Shown in pieces: positions 47,558 through 57,960 of a DNA stretch of 64,000 bases (its first letter is position 1; every line of letters begins with the position of its first letter). Source of the DNA: Apiospora phragmitis. Lineage: Eukaryota > Ascomycota > Sordariomycetes > Amphisphaeriales > Apiosporaceae. The notes under the pieces were generated by a model. It did no database searches. It had not been told where the DNA came from and worked only from the letters and a program-made list of their open reading frames with translations. The position numbers and the translations under genes are program-made. Location of the stretch: NCBI GenBank assembly GCA_038363925.1, contig JAQQWL010000007.1, forward strand, positions 496,001 to 560,000, written 5' to 3'.

Positions 47558-48696
47558 GAGCAGCTGGGAGGGCTGAATTGACTTGACCGGGTAGCGAGGG
47601 GCTACTAAGAAAGTGATTTGTTGTTTCGACTACATATATAGGCGTCTACGATACTCACACACGATTCTCTCACACATAGCCTCGGAGTCATGACAAAAGT
47701 CAACAACAGAGCTGGAGTTGTATGTAATCGATATACTTTGGGGGTTTGGGAGATCTGACCTAGCCTGGGCATTTGGAGGAGTATACACAATGGGGGGAGG
47801 GTTCAATTTTTGTATATATTCAGTATTCTGGTATGAATGGACGAGATATCCTAGGAAGAAGACAGCATTGAGGAAGATTAGACAGTTGGGCCTTACATTT
47901 GAATGATTCATGATGGTGATATGATTTCCCGTTCAATCGCTGAGTGAGGCTCAGTAGGCCATTCTTACTCTGTATTTCTGTCAGCTCTATGGTTTGCCCA
48001 TGAGTTTCAAAAAAATATGACTTAGATGGAGAAGGCCTGTCGAAAGTGTCCGAACCATTTATTAGGGGTTCAAGCTGAGGACGAGATGCCGAGGTATTTT
48101 TAACTTGAACTATGTCGACGAGACTCCAGCCAGTCAGGATGGGCAGGCTTTGTCATACCCCCCGAGCACCCCACCCCACCTCAATCAGGGATGTAATAGT
48201 GTCATGGTCGAAAACCTAGGCATGCCGGGGTTGAGTGAGCACCCGCTTGCACGCGCTTGCTCGCTCACTCCCATCGATCTCGAGATTCGTTCCAGAAAAG
48301 AAGAAGAAGGTCCAAATTGCATGCAACTCATCGGCGACGACAATCACCGACCCGACCCGATTAGAACATCCATCTTTCATTATTTCCTGGCGATATATAC
48401 CTACCCGTCTATCCGCCAGTAATAGAGAGAGAGAGAGAGTGAGAGCGCTCACTCACTCGAGGGCTAGCTGATCTTGGCAGCTCACTCGCCTCATAAACCA
48501 ACAGGGGTGGCACACAAGCTGCCGCCGCCGCCGCCGCCAGCCTTCCAAGACGGCAGGATCAAACTCAACCGATCTCAAGATGTGAGCAAAAAAACTCCTA
48601 CCGTAGAAGAACAAGAGAAGAAGACGGGAAAGGAAGCGGGTACCCGGGAAAGGAAAGACAAGAAGAAACTCGCTTTGGCTAACGAAGCACCGTCAG
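47558..48696. other. Intergenic, possibly with first exon of the next gene
   Basis: No recognisable gene. A GA microsatellite (about 48424-48440) and a (CCG)6 tract (48523-48541) occur. A GTGAGC donor at about 48582 and a GCTAACG branch plus CAG at 48677-48696 suggest that an upstream exon of the following hydrolase lies here, but its start codon was not found. Confidence 0.45.
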
Positions 48697-49901
48697 GTCG
48701 TCCTTCCCGTGCGTGGCCGAGGTCGTCACCAATCCGGCCTTTCCCACCGCGCTGTGGCATTTCGAGCCGCACCAGAGCGGCCTCTTGCCCGTCGCGGCGG
48801 ATCGAGGCGGTCCCATTGACATCAGCTACGAGGTCCATGGCGATGGCCCCATTAAGCTGGTCGTAGGTTCATCCTAATAACAGCCACACCCTTGGCAAAA
48901 TACATGCATTCTTTGCTGCTGCTTACTAACTGAACCCCCGTGCGTTCTCAACAACACAGCTCATCTGCGGACTGGGGTTCCCGAAATGGTCGTGGCAACG
49001 GCAGACGCTGCACTTCGGCCACGACCACGGCGACCGGTACAGCGTGCTGATCCTGGACAACCGCGGCAGCGGCCACTCGTCCAAGCCGCTGATGCGGTAC
49101 TCGACGTCGGAGATGGCGCGCGACGTGCTCGAGGTGGTGGACCACCTGGGTTGGACGGCGGAGCGCCAGCTGCACGCCGTCGGCATCAGCATGGGCGGCA
49201 TGATCGCGCAGGAGCTGGCGATGCTGGTACCGGAACGGCTGGCTTCGTTGAGCCTGCTCAACACGGCCGCCCGCATCGAGAACACGACCTCGTTCGCCGA
49301 GGACATGTCGCGCCGCATCACGATGCTGATGCCCAAGTCCTTTGAGCGCACCATCACGTTCGCGGCCTCGAAGATCTTCGCGCACGACTGGCTCGACGAG
49401 CCCGACGAGTGCCGCGTCCCGGATGTCCACACGACGCCGCGCGTCCGCCCGCCCCAGCAGCCGCCGCCGCACGACCCGGCGCTGGGCAACGGCAACCTCG
49501 AGCACGGGGACCCGCCCGTGCCGAGCAACTACGGCCGGTTCCGGACCAACTACGAGCGGTTCGCGGCGCAGGAGATCCACAAGTCGCGCGACGTGGAGGG
49601 GTACACGAAGAAGGGGTTTCTGCTGCAGCTGGTGGCGGCGGGGTTCCACTGAAAGTCGCCGGCACAACTCCAGGAGCTCGCGGACCGCGTGGGGCGCGAG
49701 CGGATCTTGGTCGTGCACGGCGTCGAGGACGACATGATTCCGGTGCCGCACGGCGAGAAGCTGATCGAGCTGCTCCGGCCCGCGGCGGGTCATATCGTGG
49801 AGGGGATGGGGCATGCGCCGGTCGTGGAGAAGACGGAGTGGGTGCACGGGGTGCTGGAGGAGCGGATTGCGGTGGGGGAGAGGTTGAGTGGGCGGGGTTG
49901 A
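48697..49901 (+). pseudogene. Alpha/beta hydrolase with in-frame TGA before the catalytic His
   Basis: Exon 48697-48862 (PTALWHFEPHQSGLLPVA, then ISYEVHGDGPIKLV) joins exon 48960-49901 through a 97-bp intron (GTAGGT..CACAG, ACTAAC branch). The fold is clear: LICGLGFPKWSW, LILDNRGSGHSS, the elbow GISMGGMIAQELA. The frame then meets TGA at 49650-49652, directly after LQLVAAGFH. In the same frame it continues with ELADRVGRERILVVHGVEDD (catalytic Asp region) and VEGMGHAPVVEKTEW (catalytic His). So the stop removes Asp and His from the triad while the downstream sequence stays well conserved. This is a recent nonsense change (for example CGA to TGA), a sequence error or, less likely, readthrough. 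The true N-terminus is not found. Substrate unknown. Confidence 0.75.
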
Positions 49902-51091
49902 GGGGGCATGGGTAAACTAGAGTAGAGTGGTGAGGGGGGAAGGGAAGAGGAAGAAGAGGCGTCGTTGGTTCGTAGGTCTTATTGTTAGTCTTCCCCATGC
50001 TGGCATCAGGTAGATGTAAGGGGCCGGGCTGTTGGTTCTGCTCAGTAGCCTCTTCATACCGAGTTATTGTACGTACAGACCCAGGGTTGTTTGGTTTTGA
50101 ATACACGGCTTCAAGTTTCATATAACCCATTGTGAAGTGCAGATGATATCCTAGCTGGTTACCTTTGTGTCTGTGTGTTACTGCTTGCAGGGACATTGTT
50201 CGGACGAGTGGTGGTAGCTGTTATGTGGCGTACACAAGTGAGCGGCTAAGGGGCTAAGGAAAGCAGGCACGTGATGAACTTGCTCCCCAATCTGTCTCCT
50301 TATTCGGGCTTTCCGCAGAGGATTGCCATACGTCGAGCGCTTGAAGCTCTTGCTCGGTTTCTGGAAGTGATGATGCAGTCGCTTTGTAATATGGTCGTCG
50401 CAAGTGACATCTGGGATTGCCGGTTGAGAGACCAACGAGCCTGCAATATGCTTGAGGAAACTCCGAGTTGGAACAATGGCCCGGGATATGAAAGATTATA
50501 TGCTGAGAAAGGAAAATTCAAATCCCAACGTTGAAAAGAGGACCAGTAGTGTAGGAGTACGGAAGAACACGAAAAAGGGGGCGGTTTCATGGTGCTTCCC
50601 TGTCAGCCGTTCCCTTGATAGCCATGGCCATTACCATAAACTTAGCAAACTCCAATCAACATAACAGTATAAAGATGCCATTATCAAGCAAGGAGGAGGA
50701 CTCGTGTGAACATAATAGGAAATGTCTATAAGTACTGAGATCCACGGTTTGATAGAATGGTTGACTCTCCTCGTATTCCAAGAGAATCATTCAACAGGAA
50801 CAGCAAGCCACGGCTATCAACATAATCCTACAACACGAAGGAACAGTTAATAGTGAACAACACTGAGGTTTCGTATCCAATATACCTAGACACAACCCGT
50901 CCAAAGGATTCGTTAGCCCGAAGGACCTGAAACCTAGTGGCCCGGGAGACCAGTTGCAGGAAGCGCAATATGGAATGGGCAGTTATTGTGCCCCGAGTAG
51001 CAGAGAAAACCACGGCCCCTTCCAGACAGGTGGTCTTGATTATTTGATTAGTGACAATGACGAGTGCAGAACAGCGTCTGCCTTTGCAGCC
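49902..51091. other. Intergenic, no recognisable gene
   Basis: About 1.2 kb of ordinary composition. Short frames only, with no domain or splice support. Confidence 0.5.
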
Positions 51092-51800
51092 ATGAGTATT
51101 GGTAGTGGTCATAATGACAACCCGGCCAGGGAGGAAACCGATGAAGCCGGCGGCGCGGCAGACGACTGCAACGACGCAGCACATTGGTCGGGCCTCTACT
51201 ACCACACGAACCGCAGCAACTCCGTCGCGTACTTCAGCGAAGGCGGCGTCCCCATCGCTACCGAGACCGCAGACCTCGACCGGCCGCTCGACGGCGTGCC
51301 CAAGCTCCCCGGCGACGCCGGCCTGGTCACGACGTACAGGACGGAGCATCGAGACATCTCGCCCCCGCCCACCGCCACTTTTCCAAGTACCACCAGCACT
51401 TCCAAGCAGACCCCGGCGCCGGCGCGGCGGCGGTCACCGGCTGGGGCCACTGGGCGGGCCGCGACGCGGCGCAGGGCACGACCGCGTGTGACTACCGCAC
51501 CCACGACGGGGGCACGACATGGCGGGCGCGGTGGATCTGCGGACGCGGCGGACTGACGCCTGGGCCGACGAGGAGCTGGATCGCCATGTGCCGCCGAAGG
51601 GGTGGGCGGGCTCGATGGCGAATGTGGAGCGCGGCAAGAAGGTGGGGGGGGGGGGAGAAGGAAAAGGAGAAGGAAAAGGAGAAGGAAAAGGAGAAGGAAA
51701 AGGAGAAGGAAAAGGAGAAGGAAAAGGAGAAGAAGGCGGAGAAGAAGTGGAAGTGGAAGGAGGAAAAGGGGGCTGGGCAGAGCAGGCGGGGCCGACGTGA
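51092..51800 (+). CDS. Unrecognised fungal protein with (GEGK)n tail, frame interrupted
   Basis: I do not recognise the family. From the ATG at 51092 the product reads through WSGLYYHTNRSNSVAYFSEG and KLPGDAGLVTTYRTEHRDI. The sensible continuation (HRHFSKYHQHFQADPGAG, GWGHWAGRDAAQGTTACDYR, GGTTWRARWICGRGG) is one frame over after a C5 run at 51362-51366. A second slip near 51550 leads to DAWADEELDRHVPPKGW and SMANVERGKK. The segments join into a plausible Trp/Gly/His-rich domain, so it looks like a real gene with two missing bases. The C-terminus is a GEGK repeat encoded by a 12-bp minisatellite. Function unknown. Confidence 0.5.
51654..51734. repeat. 12-bp minisatellite GGAGAAGGAAAA
   Basis: Between six and seven near-perfect units, preceded by a run of G. 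In the favoured frame it encodes alternating Gly-Glu-Gly-Lys. The other frames give KEKE and RRKR repeats. Unit length is a multiple of three, so copy-number changes keep the frame. Confidence 0.9.
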
Positions 51801-52550
51801 AGGGGCTAAGTGATACACACATCTTCCGTCCGTCCTCCAATGATTCTTTTGGTATCCTCCCAGGCGTGCGTAGATGAGTGGTAGGTGGGTAAGTCTTGTA
51901 CTTGGCAAGGTGGTTTTAACTTGATTGTTGTAGTAGATCAATAAAGTAGGGTTGGCATACAGCAAGAGGCTGTCCAGGTGACTACAGGGCAGCAACGTTT
52001 GAGGGCAATGGAAATGCAGTGCAGGATGGGGTTTCTCAGGATGTCGGCTTTTTATCTCTTTCTTTCTTTCCTTCAGGCGTCGGTTGTCACAGGAGTTCGT
52101 TGGCAAGGGCTATCAAATACTGCAAGGGTGGTCCGTCGATTGTGAGGTTAGATTCATATTCCGGAGCACTTGATGGTAGTTTTGATTCAGTCATTTAACC
52201 AGATATATGTGACGTATATGAGCGAGAGAGGAACGGACCGACAATGCTACTTAAAGTCTCCTTGCGCTTTCTGGTCTCGTACAAGATCAGATTCATGACT
52301 CCTCGAACACCTTCCCAGCCTTGAGTGGTGAGCATGGTGATTCAGTACTACATATCATGCCACAAGACGAGCCAAGAATCATGATGCGTCCCGGATGAAC
52401 ATCTCAAAGATGGTACATACCGGGCTCTCATGATAAGCAGCCAAACATGGCCAATCTGGAATATAAAATGCTGGAAAACCTAGCTCAGCAAACCAGGGGT
52501 TCTCTTCCAAGGGAAAGGACCAAAAGCGCTACAGCATAAACAGAGAATAA
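51801..52550. other. Intergenic, no recognisable gene
   Basis: About 750 bp, with AT-richer sequence and no supported coding frame. Confidence 0.5.
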
Positions 52551-53237
52551 GAGCATACCCAAGCATATCGTAAGGTCTACCGCGGACACGAACCAATTGG
52601 TAAGTTAACAAAAAGCACACACATCAAACTCGAGAGGTCTTCTTGGGATCCGACATCAGGAGGCGGCAGTAGCGGGTATGGCAGCGGGTATGGCAGCGGG
52701 TTTGGCAGCAGCGGGTATGGCAGCAGTGGCAATTGGGACAGCGGCGGGAAGTACTGGGGCGGCAATTCGTCAGGAGACTATGGCTCCTATAACACCTCGA
52801 CCTATTGGCCCCCGACCACCGGCTACACCACGACAGCAGGCCCCGGCTCCACGAACTATGCGAGCTCGGGCTACATGAACTCGACCCTGGGCCCCCAGAG
52901 CACCGGTTACAACACAACAGGAGGATACCCCAGCTCGATAGAATACTACAACTCTACGGGCTACTATGACAGCACAACGTTCGCACCGTCTCAGGCGCCG
53001 TCGTCCCTTGGAACTCAGGGGAGCGCCACCTACGATACAGCAGGGGGCTCGAGCTCGGCGGCCTCGACAGCGCGTGCCGGCACCTACGCGGACATGAGCG
53101 GCTATACCCACCCAAGCACCTCCAACGTTGCCTCGGCAGCAGTCTTTGGCCCCTCGTATAATTCCCCACTGCTCCCGCAGAAACGACAGAAACCGATGGC
53201 GCCCCGCCCCTTAGCCCCGAAGAGCAAGCGAGAATAG
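52551..53237 (+). CDS. Gly/Ser/Tyr/Thr-rich low-complexity open frame
   Basis: A 229-codon frame is open from 52551 to the stop at 53237, without an ATG at its start, so an upstream exon is probable. It begins KVYRGHEPIGKL and WDPTSGGG, then repeats GYGSGYGSGFGSSGYGSSG and continues with Tyr/Thr/Ser-rich segments (WPPTTGYTTTAGPGS, STGYNTTGGYPSS, YYNSTGYYDST). It ends with a basic PQKRQKPMAPRPLAPKSKRE tail that could act as a nuclear signal. The composition resembles the prion-like tails of RNA-binding proteins, but no RRM was found. A second frame just downstream (53240-53629), Arg/Gly-rich, may belong to the same gene after a frame slip. Function unknown. Confidence 0.45.
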   Translation, partial: EHTQAYRKVYRGHEPIGKLTKSTHIKLERSSWDPTSGGGSSGYGSGYGSGFGSSGYGSSGNWDSGGKYWGGNSSGDYGSYNTSTYWPPTTGYTTTAGPGSTNYASSGYMNSTLGPQSTGYNTTGGYPSSIEYYNSTGYYDSTTFAPSQAPSSLGTQGSATYDTAGGSSSAASTARAGTYADMSGYTHPSTSNVASAAVFGPSYNSPLLPQKRQKPMAPRPLAPKSKRE

Positions 53238-54042
53238 ACGTGGCAGAAGCAGAGAGTGCTGGCACCATCTCGAGGGGCTACCGCACCCGAGGCGGGAGAC
53301 TGTTAGGAGTCGGCATAGAGTCAGCCGTGGAGTCGATGGACATGACGCCCCGGATGCCGGGCGGCCAATCGACGCACACCCGGGAGACCGTGGACCTCTC
53401 GCCGCCCCGCACCACCGGTAATCGGACCAGGGCGGCCTACAACCGACACAACTTCGACGGGCCGCGGGATGTCGCCGGCTGGGCTGGAGCGCGCGGATCT
53501 ACCACGCGCGGAGGCGGCGTGGCAGGAGCGCCGGACAGAGGACGAGCGGGCGGCGGGGCGAGGGGTGTACCACCCGGGGACAGCTGGGCCAAGCGGTTCT
53601 CAGCGCAACGCCCCCGGCCCGCCACCTGAACAGCACCAGCACCGCAGGCATCACCGATAGGCAGATGAGCAGATGCGGCGGTAAGGTGCCCGCTGGGCTC
53701 CAAGCTCCAAGACTGCATGAAGACCAGCAACGAGGATAGAATCAGGTAGGATCAATATGCCAAGGACCGAGGCGCGCAATGCAATTCGAGCGAGCTTTCC
53801 GTGGTATTAATTAGTTAGCTACACAAGTGGCTTATTCATCCTGTTGTTTATTACCCAGCTGAAGGCTGGACATGAACAGTCTGACGCCTTGTAGACGTCA
53901 CCACCAAAAAGTCGAAGTATCGGGAACTACAGGAAGTGAACGATTGTAAACAAGCAATGGAAATTCAAGTAGGGTATCTATCTATATTAATGGGAAACGT
54001 CATGATTCGTCAAGACATACTATACTGCTTACTCCATTTGCC
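53238..54042. other. Downstream stretch with an Arg/Gly-rich frame of doubtful status
   Basis: Frames at 53240-53629 and 53469-53660 overlap and appear complementary (the second reads AEAAWQERRTEDERAAGRG). This may be one coding region with a slip near 53480-53500. No domain is recognised. The remainder is the convergent 3' flank of the M50-like gene. Confidence 0.35.
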
Positions 54043-55009
54043 TTATCGGGTAGGCAAGAAGTGCTTCGAATCCTCCTCCTGCTGGGCAAAGGACTGGGGG
54101 AAGGCGGCGATGCCGGCGACGATGCCGGCGGCCATGAAGATGAGGGAGATGATGGACCAGATGACGCCCCAGCACTGGGAGGAGCCGCCGTAGCGCTTGG
54201 CGAAGACGCTGGCGTCGGAGCTGTTGACCTTGCGCAGGATGAGGTCGTCGCAGATGTCCCAGACGGAGTAGAGGCTCGACATGACGCCGATGAACAAAAC
54301 CACAAACCGCAGGGGCTCGGCGTGCACGATGAACCAGCAGGCCACCAACAAACCGACGGCCAGCAGCACCGTCAGGACGGTCAGCCAGTCGCGCTTGCCC
54401 CACCAGAGCGTCAGCAGGAAGCAGACGGCCAGGACCATGCTGGCGATCTTGCTCGCGACGATGTCGAAGCCGCAGAAGATGAGCAGCGCGCCGATCAGGG
54501 ACGAGCCCAGGTAGCCCGCCGGCAGCGTGATGGCGCTCTTGCCGCCGACCATGTGGGTCACGCCGCCCTCGCGCGGGTCGAGCGAGATAGACTTGACGTG
54601 GCCGCCGGTGAGGACGGCGGTGATGGCGTGGCCGAACTCGTGGAACGCGATGACCAACATCTATGAGACGAAATTTGTTAGTTTCATGGTGAAATACGTA
54701 TCATAGCACATTCACATGGATGGGAATGAGTAAGCAAGAAGAAAACTAAGCAACAACTTACTTTGAAGGGCCAGAGACTCCATCGGACGTAGGGTAAGTT
54801 CCACAGCAGGGCGATGGCGACGACGTAGGCGGCGATGACACCGAGGGTGACCTTCTGGGCATCGCTGGTGACGGCTAGGTCCCGGCGGTACAGGACGTCG
54901 CGGGAGGCGAGGTGAGCAACCCCGGGCCGGCTGCAACCACGGCGGCTCTCGCGGTCCGGACCAGCTGATCCACTGGGAGACTGCCGGGTTTGACGATAAG
55001 CGGCGCCAT
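54043..55009 (-). CDS. M50B-like membrane metalloprotease
   Basis: Exon 1 (54762-55009, minus) and exon 2 (54043-54660) are joined by a 101-bp intron (GTAAGT..CTCATAG). Exon 1 starts MAPLIVKPGSLPVDQL and, after one missing base at the C4/G4 run 54920-54923, continues DVLYRRDLAVTSDAQKV and a membrane helix (VIAAYVVAIALLWNLPYV). Exon 2 opens with MLVIAFHEFGHAITAVLTGG, which holds the zinc-binding HExxH, followed by six or so membrane helices and DPREGGVTHMVGG. It is about 288 residues, the normal size for this fungal/plant group. The family is related to site-2 proteases, but substrates are unknown. With the extra base both exon lengths are in phase, which supports a sequence error. Confidence 0.8.
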
Positions 55010-56773
55010 ATTTTTAGTTGTCGCTCTCCAGGCGCGATGTGTTTTGGTGTGTTGTGGTACGGAGTACAAAGCAGTCTTTCCAACCAATTAATCAATTTGT
55101 CGCAGAGCGAGTGTCGGTGTGTATACACGTAGGAAACGAACGTATGTAGGTGTTTTCAATAGGTTGGAGAAAAAGTGAGTGAAGTTATTTGTGAGGTTGG
55201 CTGAAAATGGCCGGTTCTTCATTCATTCATTCCTAGGTTGGTCGGCAATGCGGCAAAGCCAGAGTGAATGGTTGGCCGGGGTCGGCTGACGTGGACAGGA
55301 CAATGAACAGCCACCCTTTTTGCATCGATGGCCATGCTTCCCTTGGCTTTCGGGATAGGCAAAAGCGCTGAAACACGCAAGGTCATCGGGTGGTGGCCCC
55401 TCGGCAGCTGATCGTCGAGGATTTAGCGGTTTGTTTTGACTGCGCCCTGTTTTTAGACGCTGGGCAGCGCAACCCTACAGTGTCTACTAACCTTACCCAT
55501 GAATCTACTCCTACGACATTACATCATTCTTCATGCCCTTGCAATGCAATACAATCACAGCAACCCAATATGTCTATACATGCATATATGTATAGTCAAC
55601 GTACAGGTTACCGAGACTCGAACTTCGCAGTTGTAACATACCCTCGTTTTTGCCAAAAGTTGTCGACATTGGCATGCAGCCAGAACCGATTATCCGCCCT
55701 GACTGGGATTAGTGGCGGCAGTTGATGGCTTGGCAGTGGCTCGGCTGCCAACCACCAGGCAAAAGGATGGAGGCTAACTTTAGCAATTGGGTTAGCCGTT
55801 ACTGTACGCCCGCGGAGCCCCGTCAGCCCAAGCGACACGCAATCCAGACTCGTCAGGCCGTGACCGCGTAGGCGCTGCCTTTCTTGTGCGATACGAGGAG
55901 TTTGACCAGCTGCCATTCGTATAGTGACCAGCTGCGTACTTCGCATGCTGTTTGCTCGTCAACTGCGGCCGCTAAGGACTTTATCTTTTGAAGTTGCCGC
56001 CAAGCGATATGAACTCGATTTGGCGGGCGAGGCAACCTGTTCAATATGTACATACTGCAGTATGCACGCCTTAAGTGGTCAGCTCCCATTGTTAATTAGA
56101 ATGCCGAACTCCACTTACTCCCGAGCACCTTCGGCCACTCCCGCAGCATCCACCCCTTCGAGCTACCGCTGATGGCCGGCTCGCGGAGACTCGGGAGACT
56201 CAGGTTGTAAGAACATTACACGCCCTGTCTTGCTGTATGACCTTGATCCTAAAACAATGCTTGTTTTTGCACTTGCTACGTTTCTCCTGGCCAGGTAGGA
56301 TGCTATACAGCCGATGGCTCCAAGCTCGTCGACTTTAACCTCGCCTGGCCTCGATCTGTCAGTCTTCAGGTCTTGCAAAGCACCGAGCCATCTCGCCTGC
56401 CTGTATGTGCCGAAATTGTAGCTGAGCTTTTCCTAGCAAGATGGATTTGCCATGTGCGATGTCATAGGTCGCTCGGTACGACCAGGCCCTTCGCTTGCCC
56501 TAGTTGCTTGTGTAATGCTGAAGAGACCGAGGGCCTCGAATAGGCTTCCATAGGCCACTCGATCGTAAAGTAGTATAGAACACTATTCATGTGGCGAGCC
56601 GATGTATAAAGTCTCACGTATATATATGAAGATACTCAGCATTCCACAGTCCAGTGCCGACTTACATGAGTTCACAATTTTGCAAGTAGCCGTTATCCTC
56701 ACCCCTTTCATCGCAACTGCTGGTCTGTCTCCAACTCGCCTTTCCCCAACAGCAACCAGAATCATACTTCAAA
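55010..56773. other. Intergenic, no recognisable gene
   Basis: About 1.8 kb between divergent genes. Short frames only. A CATTCATTCATTC repeat occurs near 55220. No RNA gene seen. Confidence 0.5.
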
Positions 56774-57304
56774 ATGAGATTCGTCGCTCATCTCTTACCC
56801 ATCCTGTTCGGAGCCATTGCAGCTCAGAAATATGGAGGATCCTCCTTCCAGATCCAAAACTTCATCGCCGGGGCGCTTCCCCACTCAAGCGATGGGTAGT
56901 ATGTGGTTATACTTATTTGCGTGCTTGCTTGCCACAATAGACCAACGTACTATACTGTACACACGGGATAACAACTAACATGGAAGTACAGTGCAGACCT
57001 GGACTTTGGTTTCTCGGAGGACTCGAGTCCGGCCACATGCGATGCCACCCCGCCCAGCTACCAAGTCTTCCCCTCGGTCCCGTGGACGATCTGCAGCGAC
57101 TATCGAACGGCTTTCAACTTGACCAAGACCAGCGACGGCGGCGCCGAGCTGCGACTGTCGTACCAGGCCGAGCCGGGCGGCTCGTTCACCAACGGCACCC
57201 ACAAGATCGCGCCCGACGAGATCATCTGGATCAACCAGCAGTCGCCGACTGGCGAGGTGCAGGTCTACGTTGGCCCTCAAAACTTTGACGTAAGCACGGG
57301 GTGA
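56774..57304 (+). CDS. Small secreted protein, unrecognised
   Basis: Two exons (56774-56895 and 56992-57304) with a 96-bp intron (GTAGTA..TACAG, CTAAC branch) give 144 residues in phase. The first 17 residues (MRFVAHLLPILFGAIAA) form a signal peptide. The mature protein begins QKYGGSSFQIQNFIAGALP and has only two cysteines, in ATCDATPP and TICSDYRT, which could form one disulfide. NLT and NGT are possible N-glycosylation sites. The end is uncertain: FDGTAAGC-type sequence near the stop (GAC then GTAAGC) could be a donor for a further intron. I do not recognise a family. It is unrelated by eye to the secreted pair near 13 kb. Confidence 0.7.
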
Positions 57305-57960
57305 ACAGCTGGGTTCAAGAATGTAACTTTCCACCACGAGTCTGAGGACGGCGATGGGCTTCAGATAGCAAAAGAAAAGGCCATAGATCGTTTTACGATA
57401 GTGCTTTGACTGGTAAATTGTAAGGCGATTTAGACAGGTACACCTAGGTGTCTAAGTGAAGGTGGGACGGGTGAGATCAAGAAGCAATGCTGTTTGCATC
57501 TTGCTGTTGGGTGTGGCCAATCTGCCAATATTTACTCTACATCCGTCGTACTTTTGCCATAAGGTGAATCAGAATCATGCATCATCCTTGACTGAAGGTG
57601 ATCTGAAGTCAATGTCAAGCTCGGGAATATCCGCATCGCATTGGTGAAGGAATGACGCAGCTACTTGATGCAGCTACTTAACACACAGGAAAGCTCCGAT
57701 TTTGCCGCCCATGACCGCTTTATTCTCAACATCCCAATCAACCATCAGCTCTCTCGCATGCGCCCGCGCGCCTGGAGTCGGGCCATTTCAAGCAGCCAGA
57801 TTGCAGCAACAAGACGTACGATTCTTTTCTCCGGATCGAACGCCCATGTCATCGGTCACGTTAACCTTGCAATTCTGGAGCACTGCTGTGCAGGAATCTC
57901 CAAACAACCTAGTTTATCGAGGCCAGGCCTTGTCGCTATGAGCGTCAACGCAGTTTCGTC
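57305..57960. other. Intergenic, promoter of the ZZ/EF-hand gene
   Basis: About 650 bp without a supported frame. The last part is a short leader into the ATG at 57961. Confidence 0.5.

Noticed and set aside
48948..49847. 299-codon minus-strand frame opposite the alpha/beta hydrolase
   Set aside because: Antisense shadow, His/Arg/Val-rich and without motifs. The plus strand carries the hydrolase fold.
54061..54666. 201-codon plus-strand frame opposite the M50-like protein
   Set aside because: Antisense shadow, Asp/Gly/His-rich. The HEFGH zinc site and membrane helices are on the minus strand.
55600..55640. Possible minus-strand tRNA T-arm (GTTCGAGTC)
   Set aside because: No complementary stem on either side and no D-arm or acceptor at the right distance.
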